Shown: positions 9,058-19,254 of the stretch, piece after piece
How positions within the stretch are numbered: the first letter of the stretch is position 1
Layout: each line of letters opens with the position of its first letter
Assembly: GCF_002095575.1 (NCBI RefSeq)
Contig: NZ_MLJJ01000002.1
Location: forward strand, 62,001 to 126,000
Reading direction: 5' to 3'
DNA length: 64,000 nt
Origin: Pantoea septica
Lineage (GTDB): Bacteria; Pseudomonadota; Gammaproteobacteria; Enterobacterales; Enterobacteriaceae
The notes under the pieces: model-generated
Seen by the model: only the letters and a program-made list of their open reading frames with translations
Database searches by the model: none
What the model was told of the DNA's origin: nothing
Position numbers and translations under genes: made by a program

Positions 9058-9080
9058 GCCGCGCTTTGCGCGGCTTTTTT
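9058..9080 (+). terminator. Orphan intrinsic terminator upstream of dnaK
   Basis: Perfect 7-bp stem GCCGCGC (9058-9064) and GCGCGGC (9068-9074) with a TTT loop, followed by six T. No plus-strand gene lies upstream for 2.7 kb, the nearest genes being on the minus strand, so it either ends an unannotated small transcript or shields dnaK from read-through. Confidence 0.75.
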
Positions 9081-9153
9081 CTTTGCGCAGCCAAAAGCGC
9101 GAAGCGCGAACGGCGCAGCCAGGCCAGTGGCGAAAAAAAATTTTCTTTTAACC

Positions 9154-9182
9154 CTTGATGCGCTTCGAAGCGGCCCCATTTA
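9154..9182 (+). promoter_or_regulatory. Sigma-32 (RpoH) heat-shock promoter of dnaKJ
   Basis: The -35 is CTTGAT (9154-9159, preceded by CC) and the -10 is CCCCATTTA (9174-9182), 14 bp apart. This matches the RpoH consensus CTTGAA-N(13-15)-CCCCATnTA almost exactly and resembles E. coli dnaK P1. The expected start is near 9189, giving a leader of about 115 nt before the dnaK ATG. Confidence 0.9.
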
Positions 9183-9305
9183 GTTGTCATCGAGCGTTGT
9201 GAGCCCGGGAAAAAAAGCGAGTAATGGCGGTTGAAAGCCAACAAAGCGCCCGCATTAAGGGTTCACAACCCAAATTGACAAAGAATTTAAGTGGGAGACG
9301 TTTAG

Positions 9306-11216
9306 ATGGGTAAGATTATTGGTATTGACCTGGGTACAACCAACTCTTGTGTTGCGATCATGGACGGCGGTAAAGCGCGCGTGCTGGAGAATGCCGAAGG
9401 CGATCGCACCACGCCCTCAATTATTGCTTATACGCAGGATGGCGAAACTCTGGTGGGCCAGCCGGCTAAACGTCAGGCGGTGACCAACCCGCAGAATACG
9501 CTGTTCGCTATCAAGCGTCTGATCGGCCGTCGCTTCCAGGACGAAGAAGTGCAGCGTGATATTAAAATCATGCCGTACAAAATCACCTCTTCCGACAACG
9601 GCGACGCCTGGCTGGAAGTAAAAGGTCAGAAAATGGCGCCGCCGCAGATCTCTGCGGAAGTGCTGAAAAAAATGAAAAAGACCGCTGAAGACTACCTCGG
9701 CGAACCGGTGACCGAAGCCGTTATCACCGTTCCGGCCTACTTTAACGATGCGCAGCGTCAGGCGACCAAAGACGCCGGCCGTATCGCAGGTCTGGAAGTA
9801 AAACGCATTATCAACGAACCGACTGCCGCCGCGCTGGCGTACGGTCTGGATAAAGGCCAGGGCAACCGCACCATCGCGGTTTACGACCTGGGCGGCGGTA
9901 CCTTCGATATCTCTATTATCGAAATCGACGAAGTCGACGGTGAAAAAACCTTTGAAGTTCTGGCTACCAACGGTGACACCCACCTGGGCGGCGAAGACTT
10001 CGACAGCCGTCTGATCAACTATCTGGTTGCCGAATTCAAGAAAGATCAGGGCATCGATCTGCACAACGATCCGCTGGCGATGCAGCGTCTGAAAGAAGCG
10101 GCAGAGAAAGCGAAAATCGAGCTCTCTTCCGCGCAGCAGACCGACGTTAACCTGCCGTACATCACGGCGGACGCAACCGGTCCGAAACACCTGAACATCA
10201 AAGTGACCCGCGCGAAGCTGGAGTCGCTGGTAGAAGATCTGGTCAGCCGCTCTATCGAGCCGCTGAAAGTCGCGCTGCAGGATGCGGGACTCTCTGTCTC
10301 TGACATCAATGACGTGATCCTGGTCGGTGGTCAGACGCGTATGCCGATGGTGCAGTCCAAAGTGGCTGAGTTCTTCGGTAAAGAGCCGCGTAAAGACGTT
10401 AACCCGGACGAAGCGGTCGCCGTCGGCGCTGCGGTACAGGGCGGCGTGCTGGCAGGGGACGTAAAAGACGTGCTGCTGCTGGACGTGACTCCGCTGTCGC
10501 TGGGTATCGAAACTATGGGTGGCGTGATGACCTCGCTGATCAGCAAGAACACCACGATCCCGACCAAGCACAGCCAGGTGTTCTCAACCGCTGAAGACAA
10601 CCAGTCTGCCGTGACCATTCACGTGCTGCAGGGCGAGCGTAAGCGTTCAAGCGATAACAAATCGCTGGGTCAGTTCAATCTGGACGGCATTCAGCCGGCA
10701 CCGCGCGGCATGCCGCAGATTGAAGTCACCTTCGATATCGATGCGGACGGCATCCTGCACGTTTCAGCGAAGGACAAGAACAGCGGCAAAGAGCAGAAGA
10801 TCACCATCAAAGCCTCTTCCGGTCTGAACGAGGACGAAATCGAAAAAATGGTTCGCGATGCAGAAGCGAACGCTGAATCGGATCGTAAGTTCGAAGAGCT
10901 GGTGCAGACGCGCAACCAGGGCGACCAGATTGCGCACAGCACCCGTAAGCAGCTGGAAGAAGCGGGCGATAAGCTCTCCGCCGACGACAAAGCGCCAATC
11001 GAGTCCGCGCTGAGCGAGCTGGAAACCGCGCTGAAAGGCGAAGACAAAGAGGCGATCGACGCTAAAATGCAGGCGCTGATGCAGGTCTCCAGCAAACTGA
11101 TGGAGGCGGCGCAGCAGCAGCAGGCAGGCGGCGCGGATGCAGCCGACGCTTCTGCGAAGAAAGACGACGACGTGGTCGACGCTGAATTCGAAGAAGTGAA
11201 AGACAACAAAAAATAA
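9306..11216 (+). CDS. dnaK: Molecular chaperone DnaK (Hsp70)
   Basis: ATP-driven Hsp70 chaperone that folds and refolds cytosolic proteins with DnaJ and GrpE and feeds back on sigma-32. The 636-residue sequence carries the N-terminal signature [12 protein letters not shown] (residues 5-16), the phosphate-loop [11 protein letters not shown] (about 194-204), the [11 protein letters not shown] signature (about 338-348), the linker [13 protein letters not shown], the substrate-binding beta domain, and a C-terminal helical lid with an alanine/glutamine-rich tail ending EEVKDNKK. The EEVxDxxK ending is the usual DnaK tail. It is driven by the sigma-32 promoter at 9154-9182, and dnaJ follows in the same transcript. 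Confidence 0.99.
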   Translation: MGKIIGIDLGTTNSCVAIMDGGKARVLENAEGDRTTPSIIAYTQDGETLVGQPAKRQAVTNPQNTLFAIKRLIGRRFQDEEVQRDIKIMPYKITSSDNGDAWLEVKGQKMAPPQISAEVLKKMKKTAEDYLGEPVTEAVITVPAYFNDAQRQATKDAGRIAGLEVKRIINEPTAAALAYGLDKGQGNRTIAVYDLGGGTFDISIIEIDEVDGEKTFEVLATNGDTHLGGEDFDSRLINYLVAEFKKDQGIDLHNDPLAMQRLKEAAEKAKIELSSAQQTDVNLPYITADATGPKHLNIKVTRAKLESLVEDLVSRSIEPLKVALQDAGLSVSDINDVILVGGQTRMPMVQSKVAEFFGKEPRKDVNPDEAVAVGAAVQGGVLAGDVKDVLLLDVTPLSLGIETMGGVMTSLISKNTTIPTKHSQVFSTAEDNQSAVTIHVLQGERKRSSDNKSLGQFNLDGIQPAPRGMPQIEVTFDIDADGILHVSAKDKNSGKEQKITIKASSGLNEDEIEKMVRDAEANAESDRKFEELVQTRNQGDQIAHSTRKQLEEAGDKLSADDKAPIESALSELETALKGEDKEAIDAKMQALMQVSSKLMEAAQQQQAGGADAADASAKKDDDVVDAEFEEVKDNKK

Positions 11217-11263
11217 TTGCCCCTGACCGGGCGCGACGGTTGGCCTGACAGCCGTTGAAACCA

Positions 11264-11296
11264 GCACGGGCGTAGGAGATCTCTCCACGCCCGTGC
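11264..11296 (+). other. Strong hairpin in the dnaK-dnaJ spacer
   Basis: Ten paired bases GCACGGGCGT with ACGCCCGTGC, a single bulged A, four more pairs GGAG/CTCC and a 4-nt loop. A second, weaker hairpin (ACGGTTG ... CAGCCGT, about 11236-11255) precedes it. There is no T-run, so it is not a terminator. It occupies the position where, as I recall, the putative tpke11 RNA is annotated in E. coli, and it may act as an mRNA processing or stability element between dnaK and dnaJ. Confidence 0.6.
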
Positions 11297-11316
11297 GAGC
11301 ATGTTAAGGGCTAAAA

Positions 11317-12459
11317 ATGGCGAAGAGTGACTACTACGAGATTTTAGGCGTCTCCAAATCCGCAGACGAACGTGAAATTAAAAAGGCGTATAAACGCCTG
11401 GCGATGAAGTTTCACCCCGACCGTAATCCGGGTGACAAAGAAGCGGAAGCCAAATTCAAAGAGGCTAAGGAAGCCTACGAAATCCTGACCGACGCGCAGA
11501 AGCGTGCGGCATACGATCAGTACGGTCATGCGGCCTTTGAACAGGGCGGCATGGGCGGCGGTGGATTCGGCGGCGGCTTTGGCGGCGGCGGCGCGGACTT
11601 CAGCGATATCTTTGGCGACGTCTTCGGCGACATTTTTGGCGGCGGTCGTCGTCAACGCGCAGCGCGCGGCGCCGATTTACGCTACAACATGGAGCTGACG
11701 CTGGAAGAAGCGGTGCGCGGCGTGACCAAAGAGATCCGCATCCCGACGCTGCAGGAGTGCGACGTCTGCCACGGCAGCGGCGCGAAGGCGGGCTCTCAGC
11801 CGCAAACCTGTCCGACCTGCCACGGCGCAGGCCAGGTGCAGATGCGTCAGGGCTTCTTTACCGTGCAGCAGGCCTGTCCGACCTGTCACGGTCGCGGCTC
11901 GGTGATTAAAGATCCGTGCATCGCCTGTCATGGTCACGGACGCGTTGAGAAATCGAAAACCCTGTCGGTGAAAATTCCCGCAGGCGTCGATACCGGCGAC
12001 CGCATTCGTCTTAGCGGCGAAGGCGAAGCTGGCGAGCAGGGCGCGCCGGCTGGCGATCTCTACGTTCAGGTATCGGTGAAAAAGCACCCGATCTTCGAGC
12101 GCGAAGATAACAACCTCTACTGCGAAGTGCCGATCAACTTTGCTATGGCGGCGCTGGGCGGCGAGATCGAAGTGCCGACGCTGGATGGACGCGTGAAGCT
12201 GAAAGTTCCGGCGGAAACCCAGACCGGCAAGCTGTTCCGCATGCGCGGCAAAGGCGTGAAATCGGTGCGCGGCGGCGCGGTCGGCGATCTGCTGTGCCGC
12301 GTTGTGGTGGAAACCCCGGTCAGTCTGAACGAGAAGCAGAAAAAGCTGCTGCGCGATCTGGAGGAGAGCTTCGGCGGTCCGACCGGCGAGAATAACAGCC
12401 CGCGTTCGAAAAGCTTTTTCGACGGCGTGAAGAAGTTCTTTGACGATTTAACTCGCTAA
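11317..12459 (+). CDS. dnaJ: Chaperone protein DnaJ (Hsp40)
   Basis: Co-chaperone that delivers unfolded substrates to DnaK and stimulates its ATPase. The 380-residue product shows, in order, the J domain with the essential HPD at about residues 33-35 (KFHPDRNPG), a Gly/Phe-rich linker (about 75-110), four zinc-binding CxxCxGxG repeats ([32 protein letters not shown]), and the C-terminal substrate-binding domains. It starts 100 nt after dnaK, is preceded by TAAGGG as SD, and ends at a strong terminator. Confidence 0.99.
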   Translation: MAKSDYYEILGVSKSADEREIKKAYKRLAMKFHPDRNPGDKEAEAKFKEAKEAYEILTDAQKRAAYDQYGHAAFEQGGMGGGGFGGGFGGGGADFSDIFGDVFGDIFGGGRRQRAARGADLRYNMELTLEEAVRGVTKEIRIPTLQECDVCHGSGAKAGSQPQTCPTCHGAGQVQMRQGFFTVQQACPTCHGRGSVIKDPCIACHGHGRVEKSKTLSVKIPAGVDTGDRIRLSGEGEAGEQGAPAGDLYVQVSVKKHPIFEREDNNLYCEVPINFAMAALGGEIEVPTLDGRVKLKVPAETQTGKLFRMRGKGVKSVRGGAVGDLLCRVVVETPVSLNEKQKKLLRDLEESFGGPTGENNSPRSKSFFDGVKKFFDDLTR

Positions 12460-12478
12460 TCCGTATCCGGTAAGCATA

Positions 12479-12508
12479 AAGCCAGCGCTCAGTCGCTGGC
12501 TTTTTTTT
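12479..12508 (+). terminator. dnaKJ operon terminator
   Basis: Stem GCCAGCG (12481-12487) and CGCTGGC (12494-12500), loop CTCAGT, extended by A-T pairs on both sides, then eight T. It begins about 20 nt after the dnaJ stop. Confidence 0.92.
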
Positions 12509-12583
12509 ATGCTTTTTTCACCACATAGAGCTTAAAGTTCCGTAAATATGCCTTTTAAAACCGAACAACGGTTTGCTAACCGT

Positions 12584-12589
12584 TATAAT
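12584..12589 (+). promoter_or_regulatory. Likely -10 element of the nhaA promoter
   Basis: A perfect TATAAT lies 44 bp before the nhaA start codon; the bases 17-18 bp upstream (CCGAAC) do not resemble a -35 box, as expected for a promoter that needs an activator (NhaR activates nhaA in E. coli). The -10 overlaps a small inverted repeat, AACGGT ... ACCGTT (12567-12584). Confidence 0.5.
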
Positions 12590-12633
12590 AGCCGCTGCTC
12601 TGGAATAGCACCGGTAATGACTCGGGAGATAGT

Positions 12634-13809
12634 GTGAATATTAAACTTAAAAAATGGCTACAGAATGACGCCACCAGCGGCATCGTGCTTATTCTGGCGG
12701 CTGCGCTGGCGATGTTCCTGGCGAATAACGGCGGGACGCAGCAGGCCTATCAACATCTGCTGGCTATCCCGGTCGAGTTTCGCTTCGGCTCGCTTGATAT
12801 CAGCAAGAACCTGCTGCTGTGGATCAACGACGCGCTGATGGCGCTCTTCTTTTTGCTGGTGGGTTTAGAGGTCAAGCGCGAGATGGTGATGGGCGCGCTG
12901 GCGAAGCGCGAGCAGGCGGTTTTCCCGCTGATTGCCGCGCTGGGCGGCATGCTGATGCCGGGGCTGCTGTTTCTGGCCTTTAACGGTGCCGATGCGGCTA
13001 CGCGCAGCGGCTGGGCCATTCCTACCGCCACCGATATCGCCTTCGCGCTGGGCATCCTCGCGCTGCTGGGCAGCCGCGTGCCGCCAGCGCTGAAAATCTT
13101 CCTGATGGCGCTGGCGATTATCGACGACCTCGGCGCGATTGTGATTATCGCGCTCTTCTATACCAGCGACCTCTCGATGACGGCGCTGGGCGTCGCCGCA
13201 ATGGCAATTGTAGCGCTGGCGGCGATGAACCTGCTGAATGTGCGTAACACCGGGCTCTATCTGCTGGTCGGCATGGTGCTCTGGACCGCGGTGCTGAAAT
13301 CGGGCGTGCACGCGACGCTGGCGGGCGTGGTGGTGGGCTTCCTGATCCCGCTGAAAAAGCAGGAGGGGCATTCTCCGGCGATTCATCTTGAGCATGCGCT
13401 GCATCCCTGGATACGCTGGCTAGTCCTGCCGCTGTTCGCCTTCGCCAACGCGGGCGTATCGCTGGACGGCATTCACGCAGGGGATATCTTCTCGCTGCTG
13501 CCGCTGGGAATAGTGGCGGGGCTGCTGTTTGGCAAGCCGCTCGGCATTACGCTTTTCTGCTGGCTGGCGGTGAAGTTCAGGCTGGCGTCGCTGCCGCAAA
13601 ATACTCGCCTGGCGGATATCGCCGCGGTCGGGGTGCTGTGCGGCATCGGCTTTACCATGTCGATTTTCATCGCCTCGCTGGCTTACGGCGAGAGTAATCC
13701 GCAGCTGATCACGCTGGCGAAACTGGGCATACTGCTGGGGTCGATTCTGTCTGCGGTGGCGGGCTACGTAATTCTGGGACGGCGTCTGAGGCACCGGACG
13801 GAGACCTGA
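12634..13809 (+). CDS. nhaA: Na+/H+ antiporter NhaA
   Basis: Inner-membrane antiporter that expels one Na+ (or Li+) for two H+, protecting cells from salt and alkaline pH. The 391-residue product has the twelve-helix pattern of E. coli NhaA and the key acidic residues: D134 in [11 protein letters not shown] and the pair D164-D165 in AIIDDLGAI, one position offset from E. coli D133, D163 and D164. The unwound-helix motif [12 protein letters not shown] is also present. The start codon is GTG at 12634, after GGGAG. The E. coli partner regulator nhaR is absent: the next gene is rpsT on the opposite strand. Confidence 0.97.
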   Translation: MNIKLKKWLQNDATSGIVLILAAALAMFLANNGGTQQAYQHLLAIPVEFRFGSLDISKNLLLWINDALMALFFLLVGLEVKREMVMGALAKREQAVFPLIAALGGMLMPGLLFLAFNGADAATRSGWAIPTATDIAFALGILALLGSRVPPALKIFLMALAIIDDLGAIVIIALFYTSDLSMTALGVAAMAIVALAAMNLLNVRNTGLYLLVGMVLWTAVLKSGVHATLAGVVVGFLIPLKKQEGHSPAIHLEHALHPWIRWLVLPLFAFANAGVSLDGIHAGDIFSLLPLGIVAGLLFGKPLGITLFCWLAVKFRLASLPQNTRLADIAAVGVLCGIGFTMSIFIASLAYGESNPQLITLAKLGILLGSILSAVAGYVILGRRLRHRTET

Positions 13810-13820
13810 CTGTAGCGTTC

Positions 13821-13851
13821 CCGGCAAGCATCGAGGTCAGATGCTTGCCGG
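13821..13851. repeat. 31-bp inverted repeat downstream of nhaA
   Basis: Perfect 12-bp arms CCGGCAAGCATC (13821-13832) and GATGCTTGCCGG (13840-13851) around GAGGTCA. No T-run follows on either strand. It lies 11 nt after the nhaA stop and may stabilise the 3' end of its mRNA or be one copy of a chromosomal palindromic repeat. Confidence 0.6.
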
Positions 13852-13873
13852 AAGCGAACGTTTAATCAAGGCG

Positions 13874-13903
13874 AAAAAAAACCGGCTTAGCGCCGGTTCT
13901 TTT
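13874..13903 (-). terminator. rpsT terminator
   Basis: On the minus strand the stem ACCGGC ... GCCGGT (13881-13886 with 13892-13897, loop of 5) is followed by a run of T, seen as seven A at 13874-13880 on the plus strand. It lies 22-50 nt after the rpsT stop. Confidence 0.88.
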
Positions 13904-13924
13904 TACAAAGCGATGAACAAAGGC

Positions 13925-14209
<285 letters not shown>

Positions 14210-14235
14210 CTATATGGACAAATCAAAGGCCGAGG

Positions 14236-14264
14236 ACTATGCCTTTTGAGCCTTCTTTTGTCAA
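14236..14264 (-). promoter_or_regulatory. rpsT promoter (proximal)
   Basis: On the minus strand TTGACA (14264-14259), 17 bp, CATAGT (14241-14236). A perfect -35 with standard spacing places the start about 40-45 nt upstream of the TTG codon; E. coli rpsT has two promoters, and this corresponds to the gene-proximal one. Confidence 0.75.
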
Positions 14265-14447
14265 TGGATTTGTGCAAATAAGCGTCGTTTTACAAACCAC
14301 GCCCGGTTACGTAATTGATGGCGCAAGATTCTACCAGCTTCCCCTCGTTGAATACAGCCTTTCCCAACAAAATTCTCGGATAAACGGGCGGCATGCGGTG
14401 GGCCCCGATAAATGGCGCCTTCTGCGCAGGAAAGGTGTGGCTACGGG

Positions 14448-14476
14448 TTAACCTTAGCCGGTTTCAAGGGTATAAT
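14448..14476 (+). promoter_or_regulatory. Promoter of the ribF-ileS-lspA-fkpB-ispH operon
   Basis: TTAACC (14448-14453), 17 bp, TATAAT (14471-14476). A perfect -10 lies 29 bp before the ribF ATG; the leader would be short, about 22 nt. Confidence 0.65.
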
Positions 14477-14505
14477 CCGCCGATTTCCACCGGTTTGAGT
14501 CAGCC

Positions 14506-15429
14506 ATGAAGTTTATCCGCGGTATTCATAATCTAAACGAGCAGCATCGCGGCTGCGTCCTGACCATTGGTAACTTCGACGGCGTGCATCGCGGCCATCA
14601 GGCGCTGATGGCGCGCCTGTGTGAAGAGGGACGAAAACGCCAGCTTCCGGTGATGGTGATGCTGTTCGAGCCGCAGCCGCTTGAGCTGTTTGCCGGAGAC
14701 AAAGCGCCTGCGCGCCTGACGCGCCTGCGGGAGAAGCTGAAGTTCCTGGCGGAGGCGGGCGTCGATCGCGTGCTCTGCGTGCGCTTTGACCGCCGCTTCG
14801 CCGCGCAGTCGGCGCAGTGTTTCATCACCGATCTGCTGGTGGATAAGCTAGGCGTCAAGTACCTGGCGGTGGGGGATGATTTCCGCTTTGGCGCTGGTCG
14901 TCAGGGCGATTTCCTGTTATTACAGAAGGCGGGTGCCGAGTACGGCTTTGACGTCGTCAGCACCGAAACCTTCTGCGACGGCGGCAAGCGCATCAGCAGC
15001 ACCGCCGTGCGTCAGGCGCTGGCCGATGACGACTTAGCGCTGGCGCAAACGCTGCTGGGCCATCCTTTCAGTATCTCTGGCCGCGTCGTGCACGGCGATG
15101 CACTGGGACGCACCATCGGTTTTCCTACCGCGAATCTCCCTTTACGCCGCATCGTCTCGCCGGTGAAAGGCGTGTATGCGGTGGAAGTGCTCGGCCTGGG
15201 CGCGCCCGTTCCCGGCGTCGCCAATATCGGCACGCGACCGACGGTAAAAGGATTGCGCCAGCAGCTTGAAGTTCACCTGCTTGACATCAATATCAATCTG
15301 TATGGAAAGCACATTGATGTGGTGCTGAAGCATAAGATACGTAACGAGCAGCGCTTTGCCTCACTGGAGGCGTTGAAAGAACAAATTGCGAAAGATGTGG
15401 TAACCGCCCGGCGCTTCTTTGGGCTTTAA
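14506..15429 (+). CDS. ribF: Bifunctional riboflavin kinase/FMN adenylyltransferase
   Basis: Makes FMN from riboflavin and ATP and then FAD from FMN. The 307-residue product has an N-terminal nucleotidyltransferase domain with the motif [14 protein letters not shown] (about residues 23-36) and a C-terminal flavokinase domain with [13 protein letters not shown] (about 205-217) and [14 protein letters not shown]. It is slightly shorter than the 313-residue E. coli enzyme. The next gene, ileS, starts 28 nt after its stop, so it opens the five-gene operon. Confidence 0.97.
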   Translation: MKFIRGIHNLNEQHRGCVLTIGNFDGVHRGHQALMARLCEEGRKRQLPVMVMLFEPQPLELFAGDKAPARLTRLREKLKFLAEAGVDRVLCVRFDRRFAAQSAQCFITDLLVDKLGVKYLAVGDDFRFGAGRQGDFLLLQKAGAEYGFDVVSTETFCDGGKRISSTAVRQALADDDLALAQTLLGHPFSISGRVVHGDALGRTIGFPTANLPLRRIVSPVKGVYAVEVLGLGAPVPGVANIGTRPTVKGLRQQLEVHLLDININLYGKHIDVVLKHKIRNEQRFASLEALKEQIAKDVVTARRFFGL

Positions 15430-15457
15430 CCCCGCAAAATACGGAAACGAGAATCTG

Positions 15458-18277
15458 ATGAGTGACTATAAATCTACCCTGAATTTGCCCGAAACGGGGT
15501 TCCCGATGCGTGGCGATCTTGCCAAACGCGAGCCGGGAATGCTGCAGCGCTGGTATGATGACAACCTGTACGGCATCATCCGCGAAGCCAAAAAAGGGAA
15601 AAAAACCTTTATCCTGCATGACGGCCCTCCCTATGCCAACGGCAGCATCCATATTGGTCACTCAGTTAACAAGATTCTGAAAGACATTATCGTTAAGTCG
15701 AAAGGCATGGCGGGCTTCGATTCGCCTTATGTGCCGGGCTGGGACTGTCACGGTCTGCCGATCGAGCATAAGGTCGAGCAGATGATCGGCAAGCCGGGCG
15801 AGAAGGTCACGCCGGCGGAATTCCGCGAGGCGTGCCGCAAATACGCCGCCGAGCAGGTGGAAGGGCAGAAGGCGGACTTTATTCGTCTCGGCGTGCTGGG
15901 CGACTGGGATCGTCCCTACCTGACGATGAACTTCCAGACCGAAGCCAATATCATCCGCGCGCTGGGTAAAATCATCGGCAACGGTCATCTGCACAAAGGC
16001 GCGAAGCCGGTGCACTGGTGTCTGGACTGCCGCTCGGCGCTGGCGGAAGCGGAAGTCGAATACTATGACAAAACTTCGCCGTCTATCGACGTCATGTTCA
16101 ACGCGGTAGACCGCGATGCGGTGCGCGCGCAGTTCGGCGACGCGCCGGTCAACGGCCCGATTTCGCTGGTGATCTGGACCACAACGCCATGGACCATGCC
16201 GGCCAACCGCGCTATCTCGCTGCATCCGGAATTCGATTATCAGCTGGTGCAGATCGACGGTCGCGCCCTGATCCTCGCTAAAGAGCTGGCTGAGAGCGTG
16301 CTGAAGCGCGCTGGCGTCGCCGAGTGGACCGTGCTGGGCGAATGCAAAGGCGCGGCGCTGGAGCGTCTGACCTTCCAGCATCCTTTCCTGGTGAACATTC
16401 AGTCGCCGGTGGTGCTGGGTGAGCACGTTACGCTCGAAGCCGGTACCGGTGCCGTGCACACCGCGCCGGGCCACGGCCCGGACGACTATGTCATCGGCCA
16501 GAAATATGGCATCGAAGTGGCGAACCCGGTGGGACCGGACGGCACCTACCTGCCAGGCACCTATCCGACCCTCGACGGCCTGAACGTCTTCAAAGCCAAC
16601 GACGTCATCGTCGAGCTGCTGAAAGAGAAGGGCGCGCTGCTGCATGTGGAAAAACTGCTGCACAGCTACCCGCACTGCTGGCGTCACAAAACGCCGATCA
16701 TCTTCCGCGCCACGCCGCAGTGGTTCATCAGCATGGATCAGAAAGGTCTGCGCGCGCAGTCGCTGAAAGAGATCAAAGGCGTGCAGTGGATCCCGGACTG
16801 GGGCCAGGCGCGTATCGAAGCGATGGTGGCCAATCGCCCGGACTGGTGCATCTCTCGCCAGCGCACCTGGGGCGTGCCGATGGCGCTGTTCGTGCATAAA
16901 GAGACCGAGCAGCTGCATCCCGATACGCTGGCGCTGATGGAGAAAGTCGCGCAGCGCGTCGAGCAGGACGGCATTCAGGCCTGGTGGGATCTCGATCCGC
17001 GCGAGCTGATGGGCGACGACGCCGACAGCTATGTGAAGGTGCCGGATACGCTCGACGTCTGGTTCGACTCCGGCTCCACCAGCTATGCGGTGGTCGACGC
17101 GCGTCCGGAGTTCGGCGGCCACTCTGCCGATATGTATCTGGAAGGCTCCGACCAGCATCGCGGCTGGTTTATGTCTTCGCTGATGATCTCTACCGCGATG
17201 AAGGGCAAAGCGCCTTATCGCCAGGTGCTGACCCACGGCTTTACCGTGGATGGTCAGGGCCGCAAGATGTCCAAGTCGATCGGCAACACCGTTTCGCCGC
17301 AGGACGTAATGAACAAACTTGGCGCGGATATACTGCGTCTGTGGGTCGCCTCCACCGACTACTCCGGCGAGATGGCGGTTTCCGACGAGATCCTCAAACG
17401 CTCTGCCGACGCCTATCGTCGTATCCGCAACACCGCGCGCTTCTTGCTGGCGAACCTTAACGGCTTCAACCCGGAAACCGATAGGGTGGCGCCGGAAGAG
17501 ATGGTGGTGGTGGATCGCTGGGCGGTCGGCCGCGCGCAGGCGGCGCAGGCGGATATCGTCGCGTCGTACGACAACTACGATTTCCATGAGGTTATCCAGC
17601 GCCTGATGCAGTTCTGCTCGGTGGAGATGGGCTCGTTCTATCTGGATATCATCAAGGATCGCCAGTACACCGCGAAGGGCGACAGCCTGGCGCGTCGCAG
17701 CTGCCAGACCGCGCTGTGGCATATCGCCGAGGCGCTGGTGCGCTGGATGGCGCCGATCATGTCCTTTACCGCCGACGAAATCTGGGGCTATCTGCCGGGC
17801 AAACGCGCGCAGTACGTCTTTACCGAAGAGTGGTATGACGGCCTGTTCGGCCTGTCGCAGGACGAGGCGCTGAACGACGCCTACTGGGCGGAGCTGCTGA
17901 AGGTGCGCGGCGAAGTCAACAAGGCTATCGAACAGGCGCGCAGCGACAAGCGCATCGGCGGCGCGCTGGAAGCGACCGTGACGCTCTATGCCGATGCGGC
18001 GCTGGCGGAGAAGCTGCAGGCGCTGGGCGACGAGCTGCGCTTTGTGCTGCTGACCTCAGGCGCGACGGTGGCGGATTACGCGCTGGCGAGCGAAGAGGCG
18101 CAGCAGAGCGAGCTGGTAAAAGGTCTGAAAATCGCGCTGCATAAAGCGGAAGGCGAGAAATGCCCGCGCTGCTGGCACTACACTACGGACGTCGGCCAGA
18201 ACGCGGAGCATCTTGCCGTGTGCGGACGCTGTTACACCAACCTGGCCGGCAACGGCGAAGAGCGTAAATTTGCCTGA
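15458..18277 (+). CDS. ileS: Isoleucyl-tRNA synthetase
   Basis: Class I synthetase that charges tRNA-Ile and edits mischarged valine. The ATG at 15458 ([19 protein letters not shown]) gives 939 residues, one more than E. coli; an upstream in-frame ATG at 15419 lies inside ribF and is rejected. Visible are the HIGH motif at residues 65-68 (GSIHIGHS), the KMSKS loop ([10 protein letters not shown], about residue 600), the editing-domain threonine-rich WTTTPWT, and the C-terminal zinc-binding CPRCW ... CGRCY. Codon use is typical of its neighbours. It overlaps lspA by one base (TGATG). Confidence 0.99.
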   Translation: MSDYKSTLNLPETGFPMRGDLAKREPGMLQRWYDDNLYGIIREAKKGKKTFILHDGPPYANGSIHIGHSVNKILKDIIVKSKGMAGFDSPYVPGWDCHGLPIEHKVEQMIGKPGEKVTPAEFREACRKYAAEQVEGQKADFIRLGVLGDWDRPYLTMNFQTEANIIRALGKIIGNGHLHKGAKPVHWCLDCRSALAEAEVEYYDKTSPSIDVMFNAVDRDAVRAQFGDAPVNGPISLVIWTTTPWTMPANRAISLHPEFDYQLVQIDGRALILAKELAESVLKRAGVAEWTVLGECKGAALERLTFQHPFLVNIQSPVVLGEHVTLEAGTGAVHTAPGHGPDDYVIGQKYGIEVANPVGPDGTYLPGTYPTLDGLNVFKANDVIVELLKEKGALLHVEKLLHSYPHCWRHKTPIIFRATPQWFISMDQKGLRAQSLKEIKGVQWIPDWGQARIEAMVANRPDWCISRQRTWGVPMALFVHKETEQLHPDTLALMEKVAQRVEQDGIQAWWDLDPRELMGDDADSYVKVPDTLDVWFDSGSTSYAVVDARPEFGGHSADMYLEGSDQHRGWFMSSLMISTAMKGKAPYRQVLTHGFTVDGQGRKMSKSIGNTVSPQDVMNKLGADILRLWVASTDYSGEMAVSDEILKRSADAYRRIRNTARFLLANLNGFNPETDRVAPEEMVVVDRWAVGRAQAAQADIVASYDNYDFHEVIQRLMQFCSVEMGSFYLDIIKDRQYTAKGDSLARRSCQTALWHIAEALVRWMAPIMSFTADEIWGYLPGKRAQYVFTEEWYDGLFGLSQDEALNDAYWAELLKVRGEVNKAIEQARSDKRIGGALEATVTLYADAALAEKLQALGDELRFVLLTSGATVADYALASEEAQQSELVKGLKIALHKAEGEKCPRCWHYTTDVGQNAEHLAVCGRCYTNLAGNGEERKFA

Positions 18278-18780
18278 TGCGTAAACCTATTCTCTCAACC
18301 GGCTTACGCTGGGTATGGCTGGTGCTGGCGGTGATCCTGGTCGATTTCGTCAGCAAACAGTGGGTGATGAACAACATGATGCTGCATGAAACGCAGCCGC
18401 TGATGCCGTTCCTCAACCTGTTCTACGCGCACAACTACGGCGCGGCGTTCAGCTTCCTGGCGGATAAAGGCGGCTGGCAGCGCTGGTTCTTCGCCGGCAT
18501 CGCCATCGCTATTGTGGTGGCGCTGCTGGTGATGATGTACCGCAGCCGCGCCAGCCAGAAAATCGTTAATATCGCCTACGCGCTGATTATCGGCGGCGCG
18601 GCGGGCAACCTGTTCGATCGTGCTTATCACGGATTCGTCGTCGACTTTATCGACTTCTATATCGGTGACTGGCACTTCGCCACCTTTAATATCGCTGACT
18701 GCGGCATCTGTATCGGCGCCGCGTTAGTGGTGCTGGAGGGCTTTCTCAGCCCCTCCGGCAAACAGGCAAAACAAGGGTAA
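18277..18780 (+). CDS. lspA: Lipoprotein signal peptidase (signal peptidase II)
   Basis: Inner-membrane aspartyl protease that removes the signal peptide of diacylglyceryl-modified prolipoproteins. The 167-residue protein has four membrane segments; the catalytic pair is D114 in [11 protein letters not shown] and D141 in [10 protein letters not shown], the same numbers as in E. coli, and the conserved [10 protein letters not shown] is at about 52-61. The ATG overlaps the ileS stop as TGATG, so translation is coupled; fkpB follows 3 nt after the stop. Confidence 0.98.
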   Translation: MRKPILSTGLRWVWLVLAVILVDFVSKQWVMNNMMLHETQPLMPFLNLFYAHNYGAAFSFLADKGGWQRWFFAGIAIAIVVALLVMMYRSRASQKIVNIAYALIIGGAAGNLFDRAYHGFVVDFIDFYIGDWHFATFNIADCGICIGAALVVLEGFLSPSGKQAKQG

Positions 18781-18783
18781 GAC

Positions 18784-19254
18784 ATGACAGTCTCTGTAGA
18801 GCGCGACAGCGCGGTGCTGCTGCATTTCACGCTGAAGCTTGAGGATGGCTCCGTCGCGGAGTCGACCTCCGCGTCCGGCAAACCGGCGCTGTTCCGCCTG
18901 GGCGACGGCAGCCTTTCCGCCGCGCTGGAGCAGGAGCTGCTGGGACTGAAGGCGGGCGACAAGCACGCCTTTACGCTCGAGCCGGAAGCGGCGTTCGGCG
19001 CCGTCAGCCCGGATCTGATCCAGTACTTCTCGCGCCGCGACTTTATTAATGCGGGCGAGCCGGAAATCGGCGCCATTATGCTCTTTACCGGCATGGGCGG
19101 CAGCGAAATGCCCGGCGTGATCCGCGAAATCTCCGGGGATTCCATCACCGTGGATTTCAACCATCCGCTGGCCGGTCATCAGGTTCACTTCGATATCGAC
19201 GTGCTGGAAGTCAATCCGGCACTGGAGGCAAACGATGCAAATCCTGCTGGCTAA
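18784..19254 (+). CDS. fkpB: FKBP-type peptidyl-prolyl isomerase (SlpA)
   Basis: Cytosolic FKBP-type prolyl isomerase with an inserted chaperone (IF) domain. The 156-residue sequence contains [44 protein letters not shown] and [21 protein letters not shown], the usual FKBP fold markers. It is about seven residues longer than E. coli FkpB: the stop is read 20 nt inside ispH, adding a tail NDANPAG after the conserved ALEA. The gene lies between lspA and ispH in the same operon as in E. coli. Confidence 0.96.
   Translation: MTVSVERDSAVLLHFTLKLEDGSVAESTSASGKPALFRLGDGSLSAALEQELLGLKAGDKHAFTLEPEAAFGAVSPDLIQYFSRRDFINAGEPEIGAIMLFTGMGGSEMPGVIREISGDSITVDFNHPLAGHQVHFDIDVLEVNPALEANDANPAG

Larger units (their letters stand above)
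8759..9305. other. 547-bp intergenic region between the GNAT gene and dnaK
   Basis: AT-rich in its first 240 bp, GC-richer after 9000. It holds a 15-bp palindrome (8807-8821) near the GNAT start, a possible minus-strand -10 (TATATT or TATTAT around 8855-8870), a plus-strand orphan intrinsic terminator (9058-9080), tandem GCGCGAA repeats (9097-9110), and the sigma-32 promoter of dnaK (9154-9182). I see no convincing protein gene. Confidence 0.7.

Noticed and set aside
8906-9244. 112-codon minus-strand frame upstream of dnaK
   Set aside because: It runs across the dnaK promoter and the orphan terminator, is basic and low in recognisable motifs, and lacks an SD. Treated as non-coding.
15662-17722. 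686-codon open frame antisense to ileS
   Set aside because: Mirror frame of a highly biased gene; no domain, SD or context.
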